Below are positions 8,787-17,124 of a stretch of DNA of 64,000 nucleotides, in pieces. Below the pieces are notes generated by a model. That model made no database searches. It was not told the origin of the DNA and worked only from the letters and a program-made list of their open reading frames with translations. Each line of letters begins with the position of its first letter. Positions within the stretch are counted from its first letter, which is position 1. A program made the position numbers and the translations under genes. This DNA is from JANLVJ01 sp031363945 (lineage in GTDB: Bacteria; Bacteroidota; Bacteroidia; Sphingobacteriales; Sphingobacteriaceae): NCBI GenBank assembly GCA_031363945.1, contig JANLVJ010000028.1:124001-188000 (forward strand), given 5' to 3'.

Positions 8787-9614
8787 ATGAATTCGTATTC
8801 AGCCTATTTTGCCGAAGCCTCAAACACCCTGATTCATTTTTTGCCCAGGATGCTGGCTGCTATTATTTTGTGGTTCGCAGGTAGCTGGTTGATAGTCAGG
8901 TTTGTGAAGCTGACAATCAGACTGATGGTTGTCAGAAGTTTTGATATTTCACTGCAATCATTCGTTACAAGCCTGCTCAATTTTAGTTTAAAGGTGCTAT
9001 TGTTATTTTCCATTGCAGGCATGCTTGGAATTGAAACTTCTGCTTTTTTGACCGCTCTTGGTGCAGCCGGGCTGGCTATCGGGCTTTCATTACAGGGAAG
9101 TTTGTCAAATTTTGCAGGCGGGGTGCTGATACTTACTTTCAAGCCTTTCAAAGTAGGGGATATAATTGAAGCTCAGGGTCAGACAGGCACAGTTAAAGAA
9201 ATCAGAATTTTGCATACCCTTGTGCAAACAGGCTTAAAGAAAATAGTTTATATACCAAACGGCATCTTATCAAATGGGGTAATCATTAACTCATCAAGCC
9301 TGGGGGTGCTGGTATTTGACATTAGGTTTGACGTTGACAGAAGCGTTGATATTGAAAAACTCAGATCCATGGTTTTGCCTTTGATGAAAGAAGATGATAG
9401 AATCTATAAAATGCCTGCTCCTGCTTTAAATATCGCTGAAATAGGAGGTGGAATAACACTTTCACTTATAGGAACTGCCAATATTGAAAATATAGAAGCT
9501 GTAAAATCCAGTCTGAGAGTAAACTTACTTGGTTTGTTGCTTGATAATAGTTTCATTCATCCTCAAAACCATAGCTATGTGCATCAGGTTAATCAGGATG
9601 CGAACAGCATTTAA
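8787..9614 (+). CDS. Small-conductance mechanosensitive channel (MscS family)
   Basis: MscS channels release solutes on hypo-osmotic shock. The 275-residue protein has three membrane segments (about 15-35, 60-80, 85-115). The pore-lining TM3 has the Gly/Ala-rich pattern ALGAAGLAIGLSLQGSLSN near residues 91-109. It is followed by the beta domain GGVLILTFKPFKVGDIIE and the IPNGILSNGVIIN stretch, all typical of short MscS proteins. It lies 39 bases after pstA and converges on phoU with only 6 bases between stop codons. Whether it is co-transcribed with pstSCA is unclear. Confidence 0.93.
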   Translation: MNSYSAYFAEASNTLIHFLPRMLAAIILWFAGSWLIVRFVKLTIRLMVVRSFDISLQSFVTSLLNFSLKVLLLFSIAGMLGIETSAFLTALGAAGLAIGLSLQGSLSNFAGGVLILTFKPFKVGDIIEAQGQTGTVKEIRILHTLVQTGLKKIVYIPNGILSNGVIINSSSLGVLVFDIRFDVDRSVDIEKLRSMVLPLMKEDDRIYKMPAPALNIAEIGGGITLSLIGTANIENIEAVKSSLRVNLLGLLLDNSFIHPQNHSYVHQVNQDANSI

Positions 9615-9620
9615 CGAAAA

Positions 9621-10301
9621 TTAATTTAGATCAGGCTCTACTATATTTTTGCCATGTTTAACAATTTTAGCTTCTACATAAAATAGAATTTCTTCTGCAA
9701 CATTGGTAATATGATCACCAACACGCTCAATTTTCCGGATGATTGTCAGCAGATGTAATGCTTCCATGATACTGCCTGGATTTTCAGCTATATAACCAGC
9801 TATTTTATAGGTAACCTCTGCGTTTATTTCATTCAGTAACATATCCCTTCTAAATATTTGAGAGGCCTTGGCGATATCCTGTTCCTGGTAGGCTTCTGTT
9901 ATCAGATCAAGCATATCATAGGTGCATTCAACCATCTCATGAAATCTACACTCTTTTAATAGTTGCGGGTCGAATGACTTTTTATTCAGCAGGGTATATT
10001 TAGATATACCTACTGCATTATCGCCTATACGCTCATAGTTACCGTTCATTCTCAGGGTTGAAAACACAAAACGTAAGTCTATGGCAACAGGATGAAAAAG
10101 TGCAAAAATATTTTCACATGTTTTATCGATTTTTATTTCTAGTGCATTTACCTGCTTCTCGTGAAATAGAACGTTTTTTATGCCGTCACTATCAAATTCT
10201 ATTAGAGAATTAATAGAGACCCTCATCTGGGTATTTACCATTCCTATCATTTCGAGCATCAGTTGTTTCAGGCGCTGTAACTCAACTTCAATCTGCGGCA
10301 T
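9621..10301 (-). CDS. phoU: Phosphate transport regulator PhoU
   Basis: PhoU dampens phosphate import and signalling through the Pst complex. The start is placed at the ATG at 10299-10301, because the frame's earlier ATGs lie inside pstB and encode nothing PhoU-like. From there the protein has 226 residues, the family's usual size. It consists of two repeated three-helix bundles, each with an ExxxD-type metal motif: YERIGD in the first half and IERVGD in the second. The start is 19 bases after the pstB stop, on the same strand. It is the last gene of this minus-strand run. Confidence 0.93.
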   Translation of the reverse strand: MPQIEVELQRLKQLMLEMIGMVNTQMRVSINSLIEFDSDGIKNVLFHEKQVNALEIKIDKTCENIFALFHPVAIDLRFVFSTLRMNGNYERIGDNAVGISKYTLLNKKSFDPQLLKECRFHEMVECTYDMLDLITEAYQEQDIAKASQIFRRDMLLNEINAEVTYKIAGYIAENPGSIMEALHLLTIIRKIERVGDHITNVAEEILFYVEAKIVKHGKNIVEPDLN

Positions 10302-10320
10302 ACTTAGTTCGTGTAGGCGG

Positions 10321-11070
10321 TCAGTTAAACCTGCCTGTAATATAATTTTCGGTTTTTCCAGACCGGGGATTAGTGAATATACGCGCAGTTTCATCAAATT
10401 CAATGAGCTCACCTGCATAAAAAAATGCGGTATGATCACTGATTCTTGAAGCTTGTTGTACGCTATTGGTTGAAATAAGAATCGTCAATTTTTTTTTAAG
10501 GTTATAAATGAGCTCTTCGATTTTATAAGTTGACATAGGGTCAAGCATAGAAGTAGACTCTTCAATTAATAAAACAGTGGGTTCAACCGCTAGGGCGCGG
10601 GCAATGCAAAGCAGTTGCTGTTGCCCCCTTGTTAAAACGGTAACGCTGGAATTAAGTTTGTCCTTTACCTCATCCCAAAGAAGTACTTGCCTGAGTGAAC
10701 GTTCAACTACTTCGGCTATAAATTTTTTATGCGTGATACCATGAACCAATAGACCAAAAGAAACATTATCAGCAATTGATTTCTGAAATGGGTTAGGTTC
10801 CTGAAAAATCATACCGATCCGCCGCCTGAGTGCGTCTACTTCAAGGTCATAAATATTCCTGTGATCAATGAGAATTTCACCTGTAAAACCATAAGCCGGA
10901 TCAATGATCTCATTCATTCGGTTAAACATGCGCAGAAAAATACTTTTCCCACCTCTCGGCGGACCAATACAGGCAGTCACAGTATGCTCTGGTATGATTA
11001 CATTGATGTCATTCAAAACCATCTTCCCATTTAGGGAAACATTTACATGGTTTACTTCAAGTTTATACAT
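10321..11070 (-). CDS. pstB: Phosphate ABC transporter ATPase PstB with altered catalytic motifs
   Basis: The 249-residue protein matches PstB end to end, including the QQASRISDHTAFFYAGELIE region and the C-terminal YITGR. Several ATPase motifs differ from the canonical ones. Walker A is GPPRGGKSI (36-44) instead of GPSGCGKST. The signature is LTRGQ (146-150) instead of LSGGQ. Walker B is LLIEE with Asp replaced by Glu170. The H-loop His is Asn202. The Q-loop Gln90, Walker A Lys42 and Glu171 remain. The frame is intact, so it is probably expressed, but ATP hydrolysis may be weak or lost. The permeases are on the opposite strand. Confidence 0.88.
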   Translation of the reverse strand: MYKLEVNHVNVSLNGKMVLNDINVIIPEHTVTACIGPPRGGKSIFLRMFNRMNEIIDPAYGFTGEILIDHRNIYDLEVDALRRRIGMIFQEPNPFQKSIADNVSFGLLVHGITHKKFIAEVVERSLRQVLLWDEVKDKLNSSVTVLTRGQQQLLCIARALAVEPTVLLIEESTSMLDPMSTYKIEELIYNLKKKLTILISTNSVQQASRISDHTAFFYAGELIEFDETARIFTNPRSGKTENYITGRFN

Positions 11071-11076
11071 TTTTTT

Positions 11077-11643
11077 TTAATTCAGCCTCTTATTCAAGAG
11101 GTCTTCAATACGCTGAAATAATTGGGGGGCCCTTAATGAACGCCAGTTGAGTTCATCAAGTTCACCCCCGAAATTCAGGTAATAATCAATATTATTACGC
11201 TTAAATTCTTCAATAACATGCTCTCTAAAGTTGATAGCTGCAATCCAGCCGTCTTCAACCTCCTGGAACCATTCTTCATAATAGCAATCATCAGAACCAT
11301 GAAAATTAAGTACATTTTCACCAATCAGGATAAACTTATTGATTTTTTCTTCAATCAGAGGTTCTATTACTTCCCGCTTCAAATACATCACATCATTTGT
11401 AATGGCATCATTCCACTCACCTATAAATTCTATTATAGCATACCCGGTTTCATAATCAACATAAATTATCTTCAGATACAGGGTAGGCGATCCGAAAAAA
11501 TCCCATTGAGGATGTATGTAGAAATTGTAAATGGTGTTTGTAAGTTCAAATTCACTATACTGACGTTCATAGAAAGGTGAAAGTTGATCTTCAGAAGCGA
11601 TATAATCATCACGCCAACTATAGTAGGGCTCGATATCGTGCAT
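11077..11643 (-). CDS. Conserved hypothetical protein, acidic, 188 residues
   Basis: I do not recognise a named family. The protein is acidic and rich in Tyr, Phe, Trp, Asp and Glu, with no signal peptide or membrane segment, so it should be cytoplasmic and globular. It begins MHDIEPYYSW and ends in a helical LLNKRLN. It is on the same strand as murQ (58 bases upstream) and pstB (6 bases downstream), and is probably in one operon with them. Coding quality looks normal for the neighbourhood. Function cannot be assigned from sequence alone. Confidence 0.8.
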   Translation of the reverse strand: MHDIEPYYSWRDDYIASEDQLSPFYERQYSEFELTNTIYNFYIHPQWDFFGSPTLYLKIIYVDYETGYAIIEFIGEWNDAITNDVMYLKREVIEPLIEEKINKFILIGENVLNFHGSDDCYYEEWFQEVEDGWIAAINFREHVIEEFKRNNIDYYLNFGGELDELNWRSLRAPQLFQRIEDLLNKRLN

Positions 11644-11701
11644 ATTTTTTATCTCTTTTAACGAATTTTTTTAGGAAGAATTTCTACTCAGTTGTCGGAA
11701 A

Positions 11702-12523
11702 CTAGACTTTGCCAGTAAAATAGTTCTCCACGGCAAACCGTACATTTTTATTCTTTTTTAACAGAATTGTGGCTTTTTCTTCATCAACTCCGGTTGCTTC
11801 CATGATCATTCTGATGCCACGGTCAATGAGCTTATGATTAGTTAATTGCATATCGACCATTTTGTTTCCTTTTACACGTCCCAATTTTATCATGGCAATT
11901 GTGCTTAACATGTTCAGAACCAACTTCTGTGCCGTTCCTGATTTAAGTCTGGTTGAGCCTGTAATAAATTCAGGGCCTACGACAACTTCAACAGGGTATT
12001 CAACATCAGCGGCTAGTAGACTACCCATATTGCAAACAATACAACCCGTTGTAAGGCCATGTTTACGGGCCTCATTTATACCACCCCGTACATAGGGTGT
12101 AGTTCCTGAGGCAGCGATACCGATAAGTACATCATTACTCGTAAGATTAAAGTGCGCCAGGTCTATCCAGGCCTGATTTACATCATCTTCTGCAAATTCA
12201 ACCGCTTTACGAATGGCTTTATCTCCGCCAGCCATAATTCCAATTACAAAGTTATCACTGACACCAAAAGTCGGAGGAATTTCAGAGGCGTCAAGAATAC
12301 CCAGCCGCCCACTTGTTCCTGCTCCAATATAAAACAGTCGCCCGCCTAGTAGCATCTTGGTAACGATGATATTGGCAAGACTTTCTATTGCAGGTATCAC
12401 TTTTGAAACAGCCTGGGGCACTTCCTGGTCTTCTTTATTCATGCTCTGAAGCAGATTCAAAACAGACATATTCTCCAGATCAATATATTTTGAATCTGTT
12501 TCAGTGGTTAGTTTTAATGCCAT
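11702..12523 (-). CDS. murQ: N-acetylmuramic acid 6-phosphate etherase
   Basis: MurQ cleaves the lactyl ether of MurNAc-6-phosphate, giving GlcNAc-6-phosphate and D-lactate in peptidoglycan recycling. The 273-residue protein has the SIS-fold nucleotide-sugar site with YIGAGTSGRLG (66-75) followed by ASEIPPTF; Glu81 is the position of the catalytic Glu. Later come SGTTPYV and GPEFITGSTRLKSGTAQK. It starts one base after the stop of the upstream lipoprotein gene, which suggests coupling. No MurNAc PTS is seen nearby, as is usual in Bacteroidota. Confidence 0.95.
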   Translation of the reverse strand: MALKLTTETDSKYIDLENMSVLNLLQSMNKEDQEVPQAVSKVIPAIESLANIIVTKMLLGGRLFYIGAGTSGRLGILDASEIPPTFGVSDNFVIGIMAGGDKAIRKAVEFAEDDVNQAWIDLAHFNLTSNDVLIGIAASGTTPYVRGGINEARKHGLTTGCIVCNMGSLLAADVEYPVEVVVGPEFITGSTRLKSGTAQKLVLNMLSTIAMIKLGRVKGNKMVDMQLTNHKLIDRGIRMIMEATGVDEEKATILLKKNKNVRFAVENYFTGKV

Positions 12524-12524
12524 C

Positions 12525-13067
12525 TTAGTTTATTGAGGTATCGGTCTGAAGCGTTGTCTTTTTTGGTTTCCTTTTATGCAGGCTGTCTATTGCATTCCTT
12601 TTATGTAAGCGATGCTCGTTAAAAAACAAAACTGAGTCAAACCTTAATGGTTTGATTGAGGTGTTTTCCTTGCGCTGTCGATGATTTTGGTGTAATCTAC
12701 TCGTATCAGCCTTATGATGAGTGCCCGTATCTGAGGTATATTGTCTTCGTTTGTGATTTGTATCTATCAGCTTAACCCGTTTCTTAACGGCGCTGTCTGA
12801 TGTGATCAGCATTTTTGCTTTCAGACTATCAGCTTGATGCAGCAGACTGTCTTTGGCCAGTCTTTTAATCGAATCCTTTACCTGCTTCTGGTGATGCAAA
12901 ATAGCCCGTTTTACTGCCTCTTCTTTTTTTAGAGCAGAATCAATAGATGCCGAATCCCTGAGTGCGATTTTTCTAGCTTTTTCTTCAAGTGATGGACCGC
13001 AAGAAGATATAAATACCAGTGTAACTAAAACCAGAAAGCTATAGTTCCTGAAAATGCCTTTGATCAT
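12525..13067 (-). CDS. Highly charged hypothetical lipoprotein
   Basis: The 180-residue protein has a signal peptide with a lipobox ISSC ending near residue 23, so it should be a lipid-anchored envelope protein. The mature part is unusually rich in Lys, His, Arg, Asp and Ser, with repeated KDS, DSL and HKR elements and predicted helix, but no recognisable domain. It is immediately upstream of murQ (one base between stop and start), so a cell-envelope role is plausible. That is inference from position only. Confidence 0.75.
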   Translation of the reverse strand: MIKGIFRNYSFLVLVTLVFISSCGPSLEEKARKIALRDSASIDSALKKEEAVKRAILHHQKQVKDSIKRLAKDSLLHQADSLKAKMLITSDSAVKKRVKLIDTNHKRRQYTSDTGTHHKADTSRLHQNHRQRKENTSIKPLRFDSVLFFNEHRLHKRNAIDSLHKRKPKKTTLQTDTSIN

Positions 13068-13267
13068 GCTATAAAAATAACCGACTCAGGGCATTCATCC
13101 TAATTGACAGGAAGATTACCCGCCTCATTTTTCAGATAAATGGCAACCTTCAAAAATGATACTTCTTTTAGTTTTAAACCCTTGAAGCAACTACGACAGT
13201 TAAGAGATACCCCCAAATAGCTTCTAGCTTTTAAGAACAGTTCGTTTTTGGGAACTTTTAATTACGG

Positions 13268-14581
13268 CTATTTCTGTCTGAAATAAAGTGTTAAAGGCAC
13301 TCCAGTGAAATCGAAATTTTCACGCAGTTTATTTTCCAGGTATCTTTTGTAAGGCTCCTGGATATACTGGGGAAGATTACAGAAAAAAGCAAAGGTTGGT
13401 GCTACACCACCCAGCTGGGTAATGTATTTTATTTTAATGCTTTTTCCTTTAATTGATGGCGGTGACACCTTTTCAATAACTTCAAGCATCACATCATTCA
13501 GCTTTGAAGTAGGAATTTTTTTACTTCTATTGGCAAATACCTGAGCTGCTGTTTCAATTGCTTTGAATACCCGCTGTTTATCAGGAATAGAAGTAAATAC
13601 GATCGGTACATCGTTAAAGGGGGCAAGTTTTTGCCTGATTTCATCCTCAAATACCTTGGTAGTATGGGTGTTCTTTTCAATAGTATCCCATTTATTTACC
13701 AAAATCACAATGCCTTTACGGTTTTTGGCAGCCAGGTGAAAAATATTGATATCCTGAGCGTCTAGACCTTCTGCGGCATCGATCATTAGCATGCATACAT
13801 CAGATTCTTCAAGGGCCTTGATGGTTCGCATAACAGAATAAAATTCGATATTTTCTTTCACCTTGGTTTTACGACGCAGACCAGCTGTATCAATCAAAAT
13901 AAATTCCTGCCCGAACTGATTGTATGGAATATGGATTGAATCGCGGGTAGTACCAGCGATTGGAGTAACAATATTTCTTGTTTTGCCAATCAGGGCATTT
14001 ATCAGTGACGATTTGCCAACATTTGGTTTGCCAATAATGGCATATTTAGGAATGCCTGTTGATTCTGTCTCTTCTTCAGGCTCAGGAAATTTCTTAACCA
14101 TATCGTCAAGTAATTCACCAGTACCACTACCAGACATAGAACTGATAGGGTAAATTTCACCTAAACCAAAACTGTAAAATACAGAAGCATCGTTTAGTAG
14201 CTGATTATTGTCAACTTTATTAACTACCACAAAAACTGGCTTGTTGGCCCGTCGTAGTAATCCTGCGATATCATCATCCAGGTCAGTAATACCGACAGTT
14301 ACATCAGTCATAAATAGAATTACCGAAGCCTCTTCAATACTGATTATTACCTGCTCACGAATTGCTGCCTCAAAAACATCTTCTGAATGGGCGACATATC
14401 CACCCGTATCAACTACTGTAAAATTATATCCGATCCAATCAGACACGCCGTAATGGCGATCACGTGTAACACCACTTTCATCATCAACAATTGCCTGACG
14501 TGTTTCAGTCAGCCTATTAAATAGGGTAGATTTTCCAACATTCGGTCGCCCGACAATTGCAACGAGATTATTCATATCCAA
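13268..14581 (-). CDS. der: Ribosome biogenesis GTPase Der (EngA)
   Basis: Der is a double GTPase needed for 50S assembly. The 437-residue protein has two G domains: GRPNVGKS (11-18) with NKVD (121-124), and GKPNVGKS (184-191) with a later NKWD, plus the C-terminal KH-like domain ending in YFRQK. The first ATG overlaps the end of era by 14 bases; an ATG two codons later (MNNLVAIVG) would reduce this to 8. The two GTPase genes are therefore tightly coupled. Length and motifs are standard. Confidence 0.97.
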   Translation of the reverse strand: MDMNNLVAIVGRPNVGKSTLFNRLTETRQAIVDDESGVTRDRHYGVSDWIGYNFTVVDTGGYVAHSEDVFEAAIREQVIISIEEASVILFMTDVTVGITDLDDDIAGLLRRANKPVFVVVNKVDNNQLLNDASVFYSFGLGEIYPISSMSGSGTGELLDDMVKKFPEPEEETESTGIPKYAIIGKPNVGKSSLINALIGKTRNIVTPIAGTTRDSIHIPYNQFGQEFILIDTAGLRRKTKVKENIEFYSVMRTIKALEESDVCMLMIDAAEGLDAQDINIFHLAAKNRKGIVILVNKWDTIEKNTHTTKVFEDEIRQKLAPFNDVPIVFTSIPDKQRVFKAIETAAQVFANRSKKIPTSKLNDVMLEVIEKVSPPSIKGKSIKIKYITQLGGVAPTFAFFCNLPQYIQEPYKRYLENKLRENFDFTGVPLTLYFRQK

Positions 14582-15446
14582 AACGCTTTAAATACTGTTC
14601 TTTATGCCTCCAGCCCTCAATCACCTTCACACGAAGATCCAGAAATACTTTTTTACCGATAAATTCTTCAATATCTTTACGGGCATCGGTCCCCGTACGT
14701 TTAATCATTTCGGCACCTTTGCCGATCATTATAATCTTCTGTGATTCACGCTCAACTATAATCTCTGCGTGTATACGGTCAATATCATCGCTTTCTTCAT
14801 ACCCCGTAACCACTACCTCAATACTATAGGGAATTTCTTTCTGATAGAGAAGCAGGATTTTTTCGCGTATGATTTCTGAGACAAAGAAACGGATATTCCG
14901 GTCGCTGAGGTCGTCTTTGTCAAAATAAGGTGGATGCTCAGGTAATTCTTCCCGTATATAGTTTAAAATAGACTCCAGATTGAATTCTTTGGTTGCTGAA
15001 ATAGGAATGACAATACCCGGATTCAGTTGCTCTTGCCAGAAAGTGATACGGTCTTTGACAGCGTCGCCTTCAGAAAGGTCAACTTTACTGAGCACCACCA
15101 TCGTCTTTACTGTCTGAGATTTAATCATGGTAATAAGATCTGGCTCCCATACGGGCTCATCCATAGCAGTCACAACCATCAAAACATCAGCATCAATCAA
15201 CGATGCATTGACCGAATTCATCATTGCTTTCTGCAACGGGTACTTCGGATCAATGATGCCAGGGGTATCAGAAAATATGATTTGCGTAGCATGGTCATTC
15301 AGTAAACCCAAGATGCGATGTCTGGTAGTCTGCACTTTATGAGATACTATACTGAGTTTCTCACCTAGTAAAGCATTCAGGAGGGTTGATTTACCGGCAT
15401 TAGGTTTACCGATAATACTTACGTAACCAGCTTTATGATGAATCAT
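14568..15446 (-). CDS. era: GTPase Era
   Basis: Era binds 16S rRNA and GTP in 30S assembly. The start is placed at the ATG at 15444-15446, giving 292 residues. A longer in-frame start at 15515 adds a basic stretch not typical of Era and would run into the tRNA promoter region. The G motifs are GKPNAGKS (13-20), DTPG (60-63) and SKVD (120-123, where NKxD is more usual). The C-terminal KH domain has the IGKGAEMIK loop. It overlaps der downstream. Upstream lies a divergently oriented initiator tRNA gene. Confidence 0.96.
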   Translation of the reverse strand: MIHHKAGYVSIIGKPNAGKSTLLNALLGEKLSIVSHKVQTTRHRILGLLNDHATQIIFSDTPGIIDPKYPLQKAMMNSVNASLIDADVLMVVTAMDEPVWEPDLITMIKSQTVKTMVVLSKVDLSEGDAVKDRITFWQEQLNPGIVIPISATKEFNLESILNYIREELPEHPPYFDKDDLSDRNIRFFVSEIIREKILLLYQKEIPYSIEVVVTGYEESDDIDRIHAEIIVERESQKIIMIGKGAEMIKRTGTDARKDIEEFIGKKVFLDLRVKVIEGWRHKEQYLKRFGYE

Positions 15447-15457
15447 TTTAAATTTCT

Positions 15458-15489
15458 TTTGGATAACAAAGAAACGAATATTACTTTTG
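15458..15489 (+). promoter_or_regulatory. Bacteroidota promoter for tRNA-fMet copy 1
   Basis: TTTG at 15458-15461 is followed after exactly 20 bases by TACTTTTG at 15482-15489. Both boxes and the spacing match the Bacteroidota TTTG/TAnnTTTG consensus. The tRNA begins 28 bases downstream. This is the best-formed promoter in the window. Confidence 0.7.
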
Positions 15490-15517
15490 CAGTCCAATAA
15501 AAAAAGAAAACGCACAG

Positions 15518-15590
<73 letters not shown>

Positions 15591-15596
15591 CCTGAG

Positions 15597-15629
15597 AGCC
15601 TTTAGATTAATTTCTAAGGGCTTTTTTTT
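15597..15629 (+). terminator. Intrinsic terminator of tRNA-fMet copy 1
   Basis: A 10-bp stem AGCCTTTAGA/TCTAAGGGCT (15597-15606 with 15613-15622, one G-T pair), a 6-base loop and an eight-T tract form a canonical rho-independent terminator directly after the tRNA. Confidence 0.88.
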
Positions 15630-15631
15630 AT

Positions 15632-15850
15632 GTGCGCAAGGCAGGGCGCATTGTCAGAAGTTGCAAATCTTCTGTAGACCCGATAAGGGGAACCATTAGC
15701 AAAGCGGAAAGGGTGACTATATCCAGGTGTAATGTAAATCAAGCCGTAGGCAAAAAAATGGTCTGACATATAGGAACCAGATATAAGTATTTCACTTCGG
15801 ATAAAAAGACAAACAGATCTAAAGTCATGTGTTATCCGTCATAATTCTTA
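15632..15850 (+). mobile_element. Probable 5' remnant of a group II intron
   Basis: Two bases past the terminator T-tract the sequence begins GTGCGC, the group II intron 5' consensus. It continues with blocks resembling domain I of bacterial introns: GGCGCA with a CAGAAG/CTTCTG hairpin (15655-15660 with 15669-15674), GGGGAACCATTAGC, AAAGCGGAAAGGGTG, AAGCCGTAGGCAAA, GGTCTGAC and CACTTCGGATAA. No intron-encoded reverse transcriptase and no domain V is seen in the window, so this is a truncated, dead fragment. Insertion just after a terminator hairpin is a known habit of some bacterial group II introns. The identification rests on remembered sequence patterns; a covariance-model search would settle it. 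Confidence 0.6.
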
Positions 15851-16104
15851 CATATACTACCAATAAATAATAGACATTAAAAGACTTTAGTTAGCTGGTA
15901 ATAGGTTTTAAAATTATAACTACTCACAATAAACTGAAATTTTGAAATTAAGAATAATTTATAAATCTATTTTTTTTTAAATTTTCTTTTTAGCATAGGC
16001 CTTACGATAAATAAAATCTCAACAATTTTATGTGTATTTTTCTATAATGAATATCTTATATCAAAATTGTTTGTTTTTAATAACTTATAGAAAAGATTTA
16101 CAAT

Positions 16105-16992
16105 ATGATCAACGTATACGATGATATACTTTCGCATCCGAACTATTTTAGGCAGCTTTCTTATAAAGAAATTTTATTGGTTAACTACCAATGCCCTCAA
16201 ATAGAAAGTTGGGTTGATCTTTACAGCCATTTCAATCACATTATTTATACCGTGAGTGGAAAAAAAATGCTAAATACCCCTGGCAAAAGCCACACTCTTG
16301 AAGAAGGAAGTCTTGTATTTCTAAAAAAGGGAGCTATAAGGCAGGGCAGGTTTTTTGATTCTAACTGGGTTGTTATTGTTTTTTGTCTGCCTGATAGTTA
16401 CCTCCAACAATTAGTAAAAGAATACCGATCTCAGGTTCCAGTACAATCTATTACATCACCAAGTACTGATGCGGTTATAAATATCAAAGCATCAAATACA
16501 ACGCAGTCTTTTTTTTATAGTATGCTTCCTTATTTTACGCAGCAGCCGCCTCCTCCCGAAGCGTTGCTGGAACTTAAATGCCGTGAACTTATCTTCAATA
16601 TATTTTCCAGTCCTGAGAATGCAGGTATTTTATCTTACCTGACCAGTGTAAGAGACCTCAGTAAACCCCTGTTATCAGAGGTAATGGAGGCTAATTATAC
16701 ATATAATTTATCTTTAAAAGAATTTGCGCGCATAAGCCAACGTAGCCTTACTGCTTTTAAAAACGAATTTAATAAAACCTTTAATACAACTCCTGGTAAA
16801 TGGTTAGTACAAAAAAGGTTGCAATATGCTCAGATGCTTCTATCTATTTCCCAAAAAAACATTAATGAAATTGTTTACGAGGCAGGTTTCGAAAGTACAA
16901 CGCATTTTAGCCGGGTATTTAAATTGAAATTTGGTATGGCCCCATTGCAGTACCGCAAGCATTTTGAAATGAACAATGATGTTAAAATGTAA
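16105..16992 (+). CDS. AraC-family transcriptional regulator
   Basis: The 295-residue protein has a cupin-like N-terminal effector domain without obvious metal ligands. Its C-terminal AraC double helix-turn-helix covers about 190-290. The LSLKEFARISQRSLTAFKNEF segment is the first HTH; INEIVYEAGFESTTHFSRVFK followed by FGMAPLQYRK is the second HTH and its conserved tail. The inducer is unknown. It lies 132 bases upstream of the flavin oxidase on the same strand and is the natural candidate to control the following three genes. The coding sequence and its upstream region are AT-rich compared with the neighbouring housekeeping genes. Confidence 0.92.
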   Translation: MINVYDDILSHPNYFRQLSYKEILLVNYQCPQIESWVDLYSHFNHIIYTVSGKKMLNTPGKSHTLEEGSLVFLKKGAIRQGRFFDSNWVVIVFCLPDSYLQQLVKEYRSQVPVQSITSPSTDAVINIKASNTTQSFFYSMLPYFTQQPPPPEALLELKCRELIFNIFSSPENAGILSYLTSVRDLSKPLLSEVMEANYTYNLSLKEFARISQRSLTAFKNEFNKTFNTTPGKWLVQKRLQYAQMLLSISQKNINEIVYEAGFESTTHFSRVFKLKFGMAPLQYRKHFEMNNDVKM

Positions 16993-17073
16993 TTATTTTC
17001 TCTAAACAATACTCTTTGCCTTTTCAGATATTTTTTTTGCCTTTGGAGGTAATGCACATAGTGTAAATGCCTC

Positions 17074-17081
17074 TAATTTTG
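17074..17081 (+). promoter_or_regulatory. Possible -7 box ahead of the flavin oxidase gene
   Basis: TAATTTTG matches TAnnTTTG and lies 43 bases before the ATG at 17125. The nearest TTTG upstream is 28 bases away, which is too far for the usual spacing. If real, it may depend on the neighbouring AraC regulator. Confidence 0.3.
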
Positions 17082-17124
17082 ATACATCAAATGCCAGGTA
17101 ATTTTAAATTCAGGATTTTAAACT

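Noticed and set aside
10302..10439. Longer PhoU start overlapping pstB
   Set aside because: The added residues lie inside pstB, are not PhoU-like, and an ATG at 10301 gives the normal family length with a 19-base gap.
10321..11070. pstB as a pseudogene
   Set aside because: The frame is full length with no stop or frameshift, and Walker A Lys, Q-loop Gln and Walker B Glu are kept; called a CDS with altered motifs.
13068..13267. A small gene or promoter between der and the charged lipoprotein
   Set aside because: Short frames only, and no clear TAnnTTTG box on the minus strand.
15447..15515. Longer Era start at 15515
   Set aside because: It adds a basic, non-conserved stretch and would cross the tRNA promoter; the ATG at 15446 gives the usual Era N-terminus.
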